Shown here piece by piece: positions 55,574 to 63,035 of a stretch of DNA of 63,035 nt; position 1 is the stretch's first letter; each line of letters begins with the position of its first letter. Below the pieces are notes generated by a model. The model ran no database searches, was not told the DNA's origin, and saw only the letters and a program-made list of their open reading frames with translations. This DNA comes from Chthoniobacteraceae bacterium (lineage in GTDB: Bacteria > Verrucomicrobiota > Verrucomicrobiia > Chthoniobacterales > Chthoniobacteraceae), in assembly GCA_947471505.1 (NCBI GenBank), contig CANIWM010000027.1, positions 1 to 63,035 of the forward strand, written 5' to 3'. The position numbers and the translations under genes were made by a program.

Positions 55574-56338
55574 TTAGTCCTTTTCCTCCCACGCCTCCGC
55601 TATGCCCTTCATCCCGGCTTTGATTTTGTGGTCCTTGTTTTCGATCTTCACTTTCACTCGGACGGTGCCGCTGCCTGCATCGTTGCGCGGGTCCACAAAG
55701 CTGACCTTCCCCTCAAACTGTGCGTTATCGAGTTCCGTGATCTTGATCTGGATGACTTGCCCTTCCTGCACGGTTTGACGGAACTTCGCACTGAGCGGAA
55801 AAGTCACGTCCACAGTGTCTATATCAATGATCTGGAGCAGCGGCGACTGCTGCGTCGCCATCTCGCCGGTCTGTTTGTATTTCTTCACCACGATGCCGTT
55901 GATCGGGGAGTGAATGGTCTTTTCCTCCAGCGCAAGCTTCTTGGCCTCCATCTGGATCTTGGAAAGCTCAAGGTCCGTCCGCGCCTCGAGCGCTTTCTCC
56001 TCGCTGCCCATCTTTTCATTGAAGAGCCGCTCATGCCCGCGTGCGATAAACTGCTTTAACTCAATGGCTTTCTCCGAGATGCGCACGTCCATCTTCTCGC
56101 GGTCGTTGCGGAGTTGGACGATCACTTGGTCCTTAGTCACCTTCGCGCCCTCATCCACGAGCATGTCCTTGATAATCTCCATCGGCACGGTGGAGCTGAC
56201 TTCTACAGTCGCGTTTGGATTTACGATGCCAGACGGAATCCTGCGTTCTTTTTTAGCGACGCTCGCTGGCTCGGCGAGCAGCAGGGAGGTGGACAGAATT
56301 ACGGCTGTAAAAACGGAGCTGATTTTCATGAAAAGCAT
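55574..56338 (-). CDS. Periplasmic HlyD/RND-type adaptor protein (254 aa)
   Basis: This is a membrane-fusion adaptor. The N-terminal signal is KISSVFTAVILSTSLLLA. VEVSSTVPMEIIKDMLVDEG is the first lipoyl half, a coiled-coil hairpin follows (residues ~95-150, RISEKAIELKQFIARGHERL), and HSPINGIVVKKYKQTGEM is the second lipoyl half. The beta-barrel region reads VTFPLSAKFRQTVQEGQVIQ. At 254 aa it is short for an RND adaptor (350-400 aa) and lacks a long membrane-proximal domain. It lies between GAF-HlyD (9-bp gap) and M50-HlyD (abutting), so the operon encodes three adaptor modules. An internal ATG three codons in (MKISS) is an alternative start. Confidence 0.88.
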   Translation of the reverse strand: MLFMKISSVFTAVILSTSLLLAEPASVAKKERRIPSGIVNPNATVEVSSTVPMEIIKDMLVDEGAKVTKDQVIVQLRNDREKMDVRISEKAIELKQFIARGHERLFNEKMGSEEKALEARTDLELSKIQMEAKKLALEEKTIHSPINGIVVKKYKQTGEMATQQSPLLQIIDIDTVDVTFPLSAKFRQTVQEGQVIQIKITELDNAQFEGKVSFVDPRNDAGSGTVRVKVKIENKDHKIKAGMKGIAEAWEEKD

Positions 56339-56347
56339 AGTGGCGAC

Positions 56348-58504
56348 TTACCAAATCCACTTCAGCCGAACCCACTGCGTAATGTTTCGCGCCCAGATGA
56401 GTGCGAGCGGCTTGCGGCCTAGATGGATGCTCGCACGGCCTGTGAGTTCGGGTCGCATCGCGCCACGGATTTGCTCGGGCAATTCCACCTCGGGCAGCGT
56501 GAGGATGAAGGCGTTTTCCTTCATCGCGCTCTCGCGCTCGTGCGGGTAGGCGAGTTGGCTGAGCTGGCTCCTGTCCTTAAACGGCGCGGAAATCTGGTAT
56601 GTGTTGAAGCTGTATAAAATGAAGTTCACCGGCACCGTCGCTTTTTCCGTGTGGATGGCTTCGACCTTCCCGATTTGTTTTTCGTTCAAATGGACGAGCA
56701 TGTCCCACGAGTCCATCGTCCCAACCGTCGCAAACTCCGTTCCCGCTTCCATGAACACGCCTTTCCTTAACTCGATGTCCTTGGTCAAAATCACCCCGTC
56801 CATCGGGCTGAGCAACGTCGCCGCCGCGATGTCGGCGAGCAGTTTCGCCTCTTGAATCCCGTATGCTTCCGCACGTTTCTCGGCGATTTGCCCCTCGGCT
56901 TCGTGGCCGTTGGCGCGCTGGTTTTGCGCTTCGAGTGATGCGCTCAGTTTCTGTTTGCGCACGCCTTCCAGCTCGGACTCGGCGATGTGCGTATCAATTT
57001 TCCCGAGCTTCTGCCCTGCCTTCACACGGTCGCCTTCTTTGACGAAAATCTGCTCCACGCGCCCACGCACTTCGGGCACGACTTGGACGCGCTTATGCGG
57101 CACCAGCGTGCAATCGCTCTCCACTTCCTCCATCCACGGGAAGAGGAGGATGCCGCCGATAATGACCAGCCAAGCGCCGAGCTTGAAGGTATTCCACCGC
57201 CGTTCGCTTCCCGTCAGCGCGCGCTTCGCCTCGCGCAGACGCTTCGCTGCGAAGAGCCCGGGCAAATCCTGATAGTCCATCGCTCCACGCATCGCACGAC
57301 CTGTATTCGTCCCCAGCCATTCGCCAAGACGGTGGCTTGGCGGGAGCTGCTTCGCTCCCGGCTGCATGTCATACGCCGCGTCCACCGTGCTCTCCGCCAG
57401 CAGCGCGCCGATCACGTTTTTGTCCGCATCCAAAATCTGCACGATCAGCGCCGCCGCAACCTGGCTGTTTTCAAAATACGCGGTGTCCGCAATCTCCGTC
57501 GGCCCACGCGGATGAACCACCAGCGCGCGCTCCGGCGCAGGCACCGTCCCCGGTTCGGCCAGCTCCAACAGCTCCTTGCGACTCAGCGCGATCACCCACG
57601 GGCCGAGCTGTGCAGGCTGTCCCTCGGGCACGACGACGGGCATCGGCTCGCGCGGCGTGTGGGCATCTACGAAGGCCGTCATCGTCTTCACCATCGTGCT
57701 CCTTCGCTCCACGACTTCCTGCCCGGAAATCGCCATCATCTCCCAGCCCGTCCCGCGCAACCGCAGCACCGCGCAGCGCTCGCTGCCGAGCAAGTCGCGC
57801 GCATAATTCACCGCCAACCGCGAAATTTCCAGCGGGTCCAGCGAGCCCGCAAGATCTGTGGAAAACTTCAGCAGATGCTGCAAACGCTGCGTCTCCACGA
57901 CGAGATTGCCCACCTGCCGCGACTGGAGATGCGTCTCCACATGCGCCGCAAGCTGGGTGAGGAAAGTCGCGAACTCGGCGTAATTCTCCCGAGCCACATA
58001 CGGCTGGAGCCACACTTGCAGGACCCCGAGAATCTGCTCCTTCAAAAAGAGCGGGACATGGACAAAAGGATACGGCGTCTTGTTCGGCGAAGGCTGCTGC
58101 GACTGCTGCGACTGCCCGCCCATCTGCGAGAGTTGCGACTGGAGCGAGCCCGGCTTTTGCGCATCCTCCGCTCGCGATTCTGCGGAAAGGACGAGCGGCT
58201 TTTTTGTCTGCACGACCTCTCCGACCGCCCGAAGGAGCACTCCGCGCTGCTGCTCGTCGGACTGGAAAAGCGACGAAGCAATCTCCACCTCGGCGGCCAA
58301 TTGAAGCTCATTCTTCCCATCTGCCGTCTTCTGACCCACCAGCCAGATCGCGCCCCCTTTTCCATCGCACGCGGCCACGGCACGCTGAAGAAATTGCGCG
58401 TAAAACTCTTCTGACCGCATCTCCGACTTAGCGAGAGCGGAAATCTCATCTACCAAGCGCTGAATCCGCGCCCTTGCTGCTTCAATACTTTGCTGTTGGG
58501 ACAT
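56348..58504 (-). CDS. GAF-GAF-HlyD membrane fusion protein (718 aa)
   Basis: First gene of the export operon. Residues ~10-190 and ~210-390 look like two cytoplasmic GAF sensor domains (FLQRAVAACDGKGGAIWLVG and LAVNYARDLLGSERCAVLRL openings), separated by a Gln/Ser-rich linker. A single transmembrane helix (AWLVIIGGILLFPWM, ~residue 450) precedes an HlyD adaptor: HKRVQVVPEVRGRVEQIFVK, a coiled coil (ESELEGVRKQKLSASLEAQN), and SPMDGVILTKDIELRKGVFM. The fusion would let a cytoplasmic signal gate a periplasmic adaptor. I use the ATG of MSQQQSIEAARARI; an in-frame ATG 15 codons earlier (58549) exists but adds a non-family leader. It is divergent from the amidohydrolase, 133 bp away. Confidence 0.86.
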   Translation of the reverse strand: MSQQQSIEAARARIQRLVDEISALAKSEMRSEEFYAQFLQRAVAACDGKGGAIWLVGQKTADGKNELQLAAEVEIASSLFQSDEQQRGVLLRAVGEVVQTKKPLVLSAESRAEDAQKPGSLQSQLSQMGGQSQQSQQPSPNKTPYPFVHVPLFLKEQILGVLQVWLQPYVARENYAEFATFLTQLAAHVETHLQSRQVGNLVVETQRLQHLLKFSTDLAGSLDPLEISRLAVNYARDLLGSERCAVLRLRGTGWEMMAISGQEVVERRSTMVKTMTAFVDAHTPREPMPVVVPEGQPAQLGPWVIALSRKELLELAEPGTVPAPERALVVHPRGPTEIADTAYFENSQVAAALIVQILDADKNVIGALLAESTVDAAYDMQPGAKQLPPSHRLGEWLGTNTGRAMRGAMDYQDLPGLFAAKRLREAKRALTGSERRWNTFKLGAWLVIIGGILLFPWMEEVESDCTLVPHKRVQVVPEVRGRVEQIFVKEGDRVKAGQKLGKIDTHIAESELEGVRKQKLSASLEAQNQRANGHEAEGQIAEKRAEAYGIQEAKLLADIAAATLLSPMDGVILTKDIELRKGVFMEAGTEFATVGTMDSWDMLVHLNEKQIGKVEAIHTEKATVPVNFILYSFNTYQISAPFKDRSQLSQLAYPHERESAMKENAFILTLPEVELPEQIRGAMRPELTGRASIHLGRKPLALIWARNITQWVRLKWIW

Positions 58505-58637
58505 TGCCGGATGCAAAGTAGTCAGCCGCGCCCCTAGTGCAAGGAACAAGGCTGCATTTCACAAAGTTCACCATCTTTTGAAGTCGCTGAATGAGCGTCT
58601 TAATGCGACACCTTTGCGGGACCAAATCACGCACACT

Positions 58638-59615
58638 ATGAAACCGATAGACATGCACGTCCACCTTGTGGGCAACGGAAAGGGTGACTCTGGCTGCTGG
58701 GTGAAGCTGGGCGCTACTTGGTGGCAAAAGCCGATGGCTGCCTTCATGCTCCGGCAGATCGGCCTCGGCGGGGTCTCGCTCCAGTCGCCGGAGTTTGACG
58801 ATCTCTATGTCGCGCACTTGCTGAAACTCGTGCGCGAGTCATCCCTCGGCAGCATCGTCCTACTCGCTCAAGACGAGGTCTATTCGTCTGATGGCAGAAA
58901 GCTCGACGCAGGATCGTTTTACGTCCCCAACGATTACCTTCTCCGCCTTTGCAAAGAGCATCCCGAGTTTGTTCCCGCCGTAAGCATCCACCCCGCACGG
59001 CCCGATGCTATGGATGAGCTGGAACGCTGTCTGGCTGAGGGCGCTGCCGTGCTGAAGCTCCTGCCAAATTGCCACAATGTGGACTGCAACGACCGACGCT
59101 ACCGGCGTTTCTGGGAGCGCATGGCGGAGGCCAGACTGCCGCTGCTCGCACACACCGGCGGCGAGCATACGGTGCAAGTCATCGAGCCAAAATACTCCGA
59201 CCCAGCGGTGCTCGTTCAGCCGCTAGAAATTGGCGTCACCTGCATCGCCGCACACGCCGCGACCAAGAGCGGGCCGATGGACCCCGAATACTTCCACGAC
59301 TTCGTCAAAATGCTCGACCGCTTCCCAAATCTCTACGGCGACACCAGCGCATGGAACGTCCCACTGCGAGGCCGCCACGCCGCGCGCTGCGTTGTGCCCG
59401 GCCTGCTGCGCGACCGCTTGCTGCACGGAAGCGATTACCCCGTCCCATGCTCCGGTCTGTGGGCAGCGCTGCGCGGGTTCGTCTCGTGGGCCGACTATCG
59501 CAAATGGCAGTCGCACCCGAACATCCTGGAGCGCGACTACCAACTGAAGCGCGCGACGGGCTTCGACGACGCGCATTTCACCCGGATGCAGGGGCTGCTG
59601 CGGAAGGTTACGTAG
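58638..59615 (+). CDS. Amidohydrolase-family metal-dependent hydrolase (325 aa)
   Basis: This is an amidohydrolase-2 (PF04909-like) TIM-barrel enzyme. IDMHVHLVG near residue 4 supplies the HxH metal ligands. LLAHTGGEHT (~residue 174) and CIAAHAATKSG (~210) supply later histidines, and LLHGSDYPVP (~270) the conserved Asp. The family includes decarboxylases and hydrolases of small cyclic acids; the substrate is not readable here. The start is the ATG giving MKPIDMHVH; the frame is open to an ATG 20 codons upstream with no family similarity. The 3' end overlaps the convergent LacI-type gene by 8 bp, so antisense interference is possible. Confidence 0.87.
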   Translation: MKPIDMHVHLVGNGKGDSGCWVKLGATWWQKPMAAFMLRQIGLGGVSLQSPEFDDLYVAHLLKLVRESSLGSIVLLAQDEVYSSDGRKLDAGSFYVPNDYLLRLCKEHPEFVPAVSIHPARPDAMDELERCLAEGAAVLKLLPNCHNVDCNDRRYRRFWERMAEARLPLLAHTGGEHTVQVIEPKYSDPAVLVQPLEIGVTCIAAHAATKSGPMDPEYFHDFVKMLDRFPNLYGDTSAWNVPLRGRHAARCVVPGLLRDRLLHGSDYPVPCSGLWAALRGFVSWADYRKWQSHPNILERDYQLKRATGFDDAHFTRMQGLLRKVT

Positions 59616-60633
59616 GCCCCACGCTTTCTCGGGCGATGTAGCGCGTGGGGAAAATTTTCGTGACTGGGGTCGGCTCGAACTCTTTCGCTTCGATCCGAGA
59701 AATGAGCTGCTCGACAGTAAATCGCGCCATCTCCCCGATCGGCTGCGCGATCGTGCTCAGCGACACAGGCAAAAAGACGCCCAGCGGAATGTCGTCCGCC
59801 CCGACCACGCTCACGTCACGCGGTATCTGCAACCCCGCATCTGTCGCCGCTCGCATCACGCCGATGGCGGCAATATCGTTCATCGCGATGATGGCCGTGG
59901 GGCGCTCTGGGCTCCGCAAAAGCGCAGCCGCAGAATCATGCGCGCCGGCTACAGTAGGCGCGCAGTCGATGACAGAAAAAGCCGAATCAACGAGCCCACG
60001 AGCAGCAAGCAAGCGCAGGAAAAGCTCCCGCCTTTTCCCCGCGAACTGCCCCTCCGCCAGCGCAGAGACAAACGCAAACCGCCGGTGCCCGAGCTGCGCC
60101 AGCGAGTCCACTGCCACAGCAAGCCCGCTCTCGAAATCCGCCAGCACAGCATCCACCGGCAATGCCGCAGTGCCCGTGCTGCTCAGCACGATGAATGGCG
60201 TTTCTTGCCGTGCCAGCGCACCGAGGTATGTGCGGTGCGATTCGGGGTCGCTCAGAAAGGCCGCGATGCCATCCACCTGCCGGTTCTCCAACTCATCGAG
60301 GATTCGGCGTTCGCGCGAGAGATCGTTCCGCCATGTCTCAATGATCACGTCGTATCCCCGTTCACCCGCCGCCTCTTCCAGCGCATCCGCGAACGCCGTG
60401 TAAAATGGGTTATTTAAATCTGCGATGACGAAGGCAATGGCATTGAAGCGCCCCCGACGCAGCGACTGTGCTGCACGGTTCGGCTTATAGCCCAACTCTG
60501 CCGCGGCAAGAAACACGCGCTCCTCCGTCGCTGCCGATGCCCATGAATTGGGCCGCCGATTGAGGATGGTAGAGGCTGTATTGACGGCGACACCCGCACG
60601 GGCTGCGACATCCTTGAGACGGATTTTTTGCAC
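59608..60633 (-). CDS. LacI-family transcriptional regulator (341 aa)
   Basis: The N-terminal helix-turn-helix and hinge read KIRLKDVAARAGVAVNTAST and ILNRRP. AAELGYKPNRAAQSLRRGR leads into a periplasmic-binding-protein-like sensor domain (IAFVIADLNNPFYTAFADAL, AIIAMNDIAAIGVMRA, VSVVGADDIPLGVFLPVSLS). I choose the GTG at 60633 because LacI proteins start four or five residues before the KDVA motif. The alternative ATG at 60699 adds a 22-residue leader and would place the palindrome at 60667-60685 inside the gene. Its likely targets are itself and/or the divergent ATPase gene, or the convergent amidohydrolase; the ligand (usually a sugar or nucleoside) is unknown. Confidence 0.88.
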   Translation of the reverse strand: MQKIRLKDVAARAGVAVNTASTILNRRPNSWASAATEERVFLAAAELGYKPNRAAQSLRRGRFNAIAFVIADLNNPFYTAFADALEEAAGERGYDVIIETWRNDLSRERRILDELENRQVDGIAAFLSDPESHRTYLGALARQETPFIVLSSTGTAALPVDAVLADFESGLAVAVDSLAQLGHRRFAFVSALAEGQFAGKRRELFLRLLAARGLVDSAFSVIDCAPTVAGAHDSAAALLRSPERPTAIIAMNDIAAIGVMRAATDAGLQIPRDVSVVGADDIPLGVFLPVSLSTIAQPIGEMARFTVEQLISRIEAKEFEPTPVTKIFPTRYIARESVGPT

Positions 60634-60666
60634 GGGCCTTACGTATCCGACGAGAAATCTGGCGAC

Positions 60667-60685
60667 AAGCGCGGACGTCGCGCTT
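60667..60685. promoter_or_regulatory. Candidate LacI-type operator palindrome
   Basis: AAGCGCG-GACGT-CGCGCTT is a 19-bp near-perfect palindrome with 7-bp arms and a CG-containing centre, the general shape of LacI-family operators. It lies 34 bp upstream of the LacI-type GTG start and 35 bp upstream of the ATPase ATG, in the divergent gap. Confidence 0.45.
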
Positions 60686-60720
60686 TTCTCGATCCTCATG
60701 TTTGCGCAGCCTCTCGCTTG

Positions 60721-62439
60721 ATGTATCGTCCGCCAACACCGATGGACGAAATTTTTACGCCGCCGTTTGAAGAGGAACCGCAGGAGCCCATGGGCCTAGT
60801 CGGAAGGATTGAAAAACTGGTCGCCCAGCTCGACCCCGGCCACCCAGTCCGCGCCGAGCTTCTCGGCCTCTCGGCGGAACTCCAAGAGCGCGAGGACATC
60901 ATGGATGAAGCCCGCGAAACCATCGAGAAACTCGAAGCCGTCGTGGCAAAAGTCACCGCCCCGGCCAATCGCATCGGCATCTTCATCACGGCGTATCCGC
61001 GATTTGAAAACGGACGCCCCACGATGCTCGCGAACATCGTCGTCGGCGGGCAGGAATACTACTGCAACGTGGATCCGCGCGTGGACATGCGCACGCTCCG
61101 GCGCGGCACTCGTGTGCTGGTCAACGAGGCGTTCGTCATCATCGGCGAGCTCGGCTACGACCGCGCCGGACCCGTGGTGAAAGTGAGCGAGTTGCTCGCA
61201 GGCGACCGCCTCCGCGTGGGCTCTGGCGTCGGCGACCAAGCCACCATCGTCTATCGCAGCGACCTCATCGCGAAAGAGAAGCTCAAAGCGGGCGACGAAG
61301 TGCGCGTGGATGCAGGCTTCCGCGTCGCGCTGGAGGCCATCGCTCGCACGAAGCAAAACGACTACTTTCTCGACACCGTGCCCGAGCTCCCGTGGGAGAA
61401 AGTGGGCGGCCAGCGCGAAGCAATCGGCGCCATCCGCGAAGCCGTAGAAGGCCCGCTTCTGCACCCAGACCTCTACGAGAAGTTCCACCACGCCACACCC
61501 AAAGGCTTCCTCCTCTACGGCCCGCCCGGATGCGGCAAAACCCTCATCGGCAAAGCCACCGCGTGGAACCTCACTCAGCAACTTCGTGCGAAGACCGGCG
61601 AGGAGATGAAGGAGTTCTTCATGCACATCAAAGGCCCGGAAATCCTGAACATGTGGGTCGGCGAGAGCGAGAGGATGGTGCGCGAGATTTTCGCCACCGC
61701 CCGCGAAAAACGCCGCGAAGGCTTCCTGCCGTTCATCTTCATTGATGAGGCCGAGAGCATCCTCGGCACCCGGCGCGGAGGGCGATTCAGCAGCATCCTC
61801 AGCACGCTCGTCCCGATGTTTTGCACGGAGATGGACGGGCTGGAATCGCTGCACGACGCCGTCATCATCATCGCCAGCAACCGCGCCGACCTCATTGATC
61901 CCGCTATTTTACGGCCCGGACGCATTGATCGGAAAATCAAAGTCGCTCGGCCATCGAAAGACGGCGCACGGGAAATCTACAGCCTCTACCTCACGCCCGA
62001 CCTCCCCTACGACCCTGCTTTGCTGGCAGAAAAAGGCGGCGCGCAAGCCGTCGTCGAGCATCTCGTCGGCAAAGTCATCGAGACGCAATTTGCCCACCGC
62101 GACGAAAACCGCTTCCTCAACATCACGCTCCGCAGCGGGCGCAAAGAAGTGCTCTATCGTGGTGACCTCGTCAGCGGCGCAATCATCGCCAGCATCGTCG
62201 AGCGCGCCAAAAGCCACGCCATCCGCCGCGCATTGGCGACCGGAGGCGACGAAGGAATCAGCGAGAACGATCTGCTCATTTCCCTTGAAGCCGAGTACCA
62301 AGAAAACGACATCTTCCCGCCGACGGACATCACCGAAGACTGGCTCCACCTCATAGACCACGACTCCGAAAACGTCGTGAAAGTCTCACCCTTCCGCGCC
62401 AGCGACAACGCGCCAAAAGCCGCACCAGCAGTGATTTAG
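60721..62439 (+). CDS. arc: Proteasome-associated AAA ATPase, Mpa/ARC family (572 aa)
   Basis: This is a ring-forming unfoldase that in Pup- or UBact-tagging bacteria feeds substrates to the 20S proteasome. An N-terminal coiled coil (~residues 25-80, with AELQEREDIMDEARETIEKL) is followed by two OB-like domains (~85-210). The AAA domain has Walker A GPPGCGKT (267-274), Walker B FIFIDEAES (338-346), sensor ASNRAD (385-390) and arginine finger RPGR (398-401). IKGPEILNMWVGESER and the late ENRFLNITLRSGRKEVLYRG are characteristic of the Pup-linked subfamily. The C-terminus (KAAPAVI) lacks the QYL-like proteasome-docking motif of actinobacterial Mpa. No prcAB, pafA, dop or ubact gene is in the window. 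The start at MYRPPTPMDEIF is chosen over an upstream read-through. Confidence 0.9.
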   Translation: MYRPPTPMDEIFTPPFEEEPQEPMGLVGRIEKLVAQLDPGHPVRAELLGLSAELQEREDIMDEARETIEKLEAVVAKVTAPANRIGIFITAYPRFENGRPTMLANIVVGGQEYYCNVDPRVDMRTLRRGTRVLVNEAFVIIGELGYDRAGPVVKVSELLAGDRLRVGSGVGDQATIVYRSDLIAKEKLKAGDEVRVDAGFRVALEAIARTKQNDYFLDTVPELPWEKVGGQREAIGAIREAVEGPLLHPDLYEKFHHATPKGFLLYGPPGCGKTLIGKATAWNLTQQLRAKTGEEMKEFFMHIKGPEILNMWVGESERMVREIFATAREKRREGFLPFIFIDEAESILGTRRGGRFSSILSTLVPMFCTEMDGLESLHDAVIIIASNRADLIDPAILRPGRIDRKIKVARPSKDGAREIYSLYLTPDLPYDPALLAEKGGAQAVVEHLVGKVIETQFAHRDENRFLNITLRSGRKEVLYRGDLVSGAIIASIVERAKSHAIRRALATGGDEGISENDLLISLEAEYQENDIFPPTDITEDWLHLIDHDSENVVKVSPFRASDNAPKAAPAVI

Positions 62440-62497
62440 CCTCGAACCGACTCGATGCATGAGCACCCGACCGAGCGTTCGCAGAACGACCCCGACG

Positions 62498-62893
62498 CTA
62501 GATCAGGAAGGCCATGACGCCAATCACGCTCCCGACCACACCGAGAACGACGCTCAAAATCCAGAATGCGCGCGACGACGCAAGGATGGAGACCGAGGCG
62601 ATGACGATTGCGATTTGCAGAGCGAGCGAGGCCTGGTCGCAACGGTCGTTAATTTTCGATCCGAGTTCTGCGTCCTCTTGCGCCGCTTCGGCGTGCGCTT
62701 TGATCGCCGCCTGCTCGGATTTGTATTCCTCCATCTTGGAACGAAGCAATTCGGCCTTCTTCGCAATTTCGGCGGGCGCGCCCTGCGACGGCGCAAGCAA
62801 GGTCAGAATGTCCTCCTCCGCAGACGCAATGCTCCCTTTGATGCCCTTCGCTTGAAAGAATGCCCACTGGTTGGTCGCCTCGTTCGTTTTAAC
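62498..62893 (-). pseudogene. 5'-truncated DUF4337-like membrane protein gene
   Basis: The frame encodes TNEATNQWAFFQAKGIKG, then a helical segment (LRSKMEEYKSEQAAIKAHAE), the AELGSKINDRCDQASLALQI segment, and two membrane helices (ALQIAIVIASVSILAS, FWILSVVLGVVGSVIGVMAF). This is the back part of a DUF4337-type protein. Upstream, the frame meets TAG at 62894-62896, where the terminal repeat begins, with no ATG or GTG before the domain; a TTG at 62800 would delete the first conserved part. The gene therefore seems cut by the repeat element or by the assembly edge. It is convergent with the ATPase gene. Confidence 0.65.
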
Positions 62894-62895
62894 CT

Positions 62896-63035
62896 AAAAA
62901 CGGCAGTTGACCCCGTTTTTGAGGCCGAAAAATAGGGTATTTTACTCTGGAAATTGCCAACTGCGGAGCAGTTGAAAATCACTCACCCGTCCAAGGCTCA
63001 TTTTTCTCTGAAAATCCGTTCAACTGCCGTTTTTA
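62896..63035. repeat. Terminal direct repeat, right copy
   Basis: Identical to bases 1-140. The left flank TTTAACC (62888-62894) mirrors GGTTAAA at 141-147, so joining the ends would give an inverted-repeat element of about 155 bp with CCTAAAAACGGCAGTTGA-type arms bordered by TTAA on each side. It abuts the truncated DUF4337 frame. Confidence 0.85.

Noticed and set aside
51306-58504. Classical type I secretion (ABC-HlyD-TolC) or RND efflux operon
   Set aside because: No Walker-motif ABC protein or RND permease is encoded in or beside the operon; the only inner-membrane core is the M50-HlyD fusion.
1-63035. Circular plasmid or phage genome suggested by identical ends
   Set aside because: No replication, partition, mobilisation, capsid or integrase genes are visible, and gene content is chromosomal (recQ, glcF, proteasomal ATPase). 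An assembly loop or repeat-bounded contig is more likely.

Overview
The window looks like a chromosomal stretch from a high-GC member of the Verrucomicrobiota (Chthoniobacter- or Opitutus-like; this is inference from gene families, as no rRNA or tRNA is present). Pointers are two giant beta-strand-repeat surface proteins with an N-terminal LE(G/A)RIAPA motif, small fibronectin-III-like companion proteins, a DPDGDGLPNL-type C-terminal tail on a phosphoesterase, a Pup/UBact-type proteasomal ATPase, few Shine-Dalgarno sites, and several GC-rich palindromic dispersed repeats.

Layout. 143-17461 (-) encodes a 5772-aa surface protein, preceded by a 310-aa FnIII-like gene (17517-18449, -). A repeat-rich, gene-free stretch follows (18450-19252). 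Next come a TIGR03032-type protein (-), RecQ helicase (+), a secreted sulfatase (-) and a small possibly transferred gene (-). The second giant, 4383 aa, lies at 24876-38027 (-) with a translationally coupled 79-aa gene behind it. A divergent pair (TPR lipoprotein and metallophosphoesterase, +) follows. 41474-44655 is an accessory island: a 42-bp tandem repeat, a second FnIII-like gene, a frameshifted membrane gene, hairpins, a DUF6572-like gene and a 356-bp nested inverted repeat.

From 45383 to 51298 a run of plus-strand genes encodes PAP2 phosphatase, an ArnT/PMT-type glycosyltransferase, a small membrane protein, DUF4256, a Nudix hydrolase, an NAD-dependent epimerase-like protein and GlcF. 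Convergent to it, 58504-51306 (-) is a tight four-gene operon: GAF-GAF-HlyD, periplasmic HlyD-type adaptor, an M50 metalloprotease fused to an HlyD adaptor, and a TolC-type outer-membrane channel. It looks like a complete envelope-spanning export route without any ABC or RND pump gene, and is my best candidate for an under-described system. The window ends with an amidohydrolase (+), a LacI-type regulator (-), the proteasomal ATPase (+) and a 5'-truncated DUF4337 gene (-).

The first and last 140 bases are identical and form the core of an inverted-repeat element. This means either a circular assembly overlap or a contig bounded by two copies of a dispersed element. No replication or partition genes are present, so a plasmid is not supported. 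The two giants share the same plan (N-terminal RIAPA motif, seven FG-GAP repeats, a common C-terminal domain of about 430 aa) and lack an obvious N-terminal signal peptide. A working hypothesis is that they are surface adhesins using an unconventional export signal. The M50/HlyD/TolC operon is a candidate exporter, but the sequence gives no direct proof of that link.
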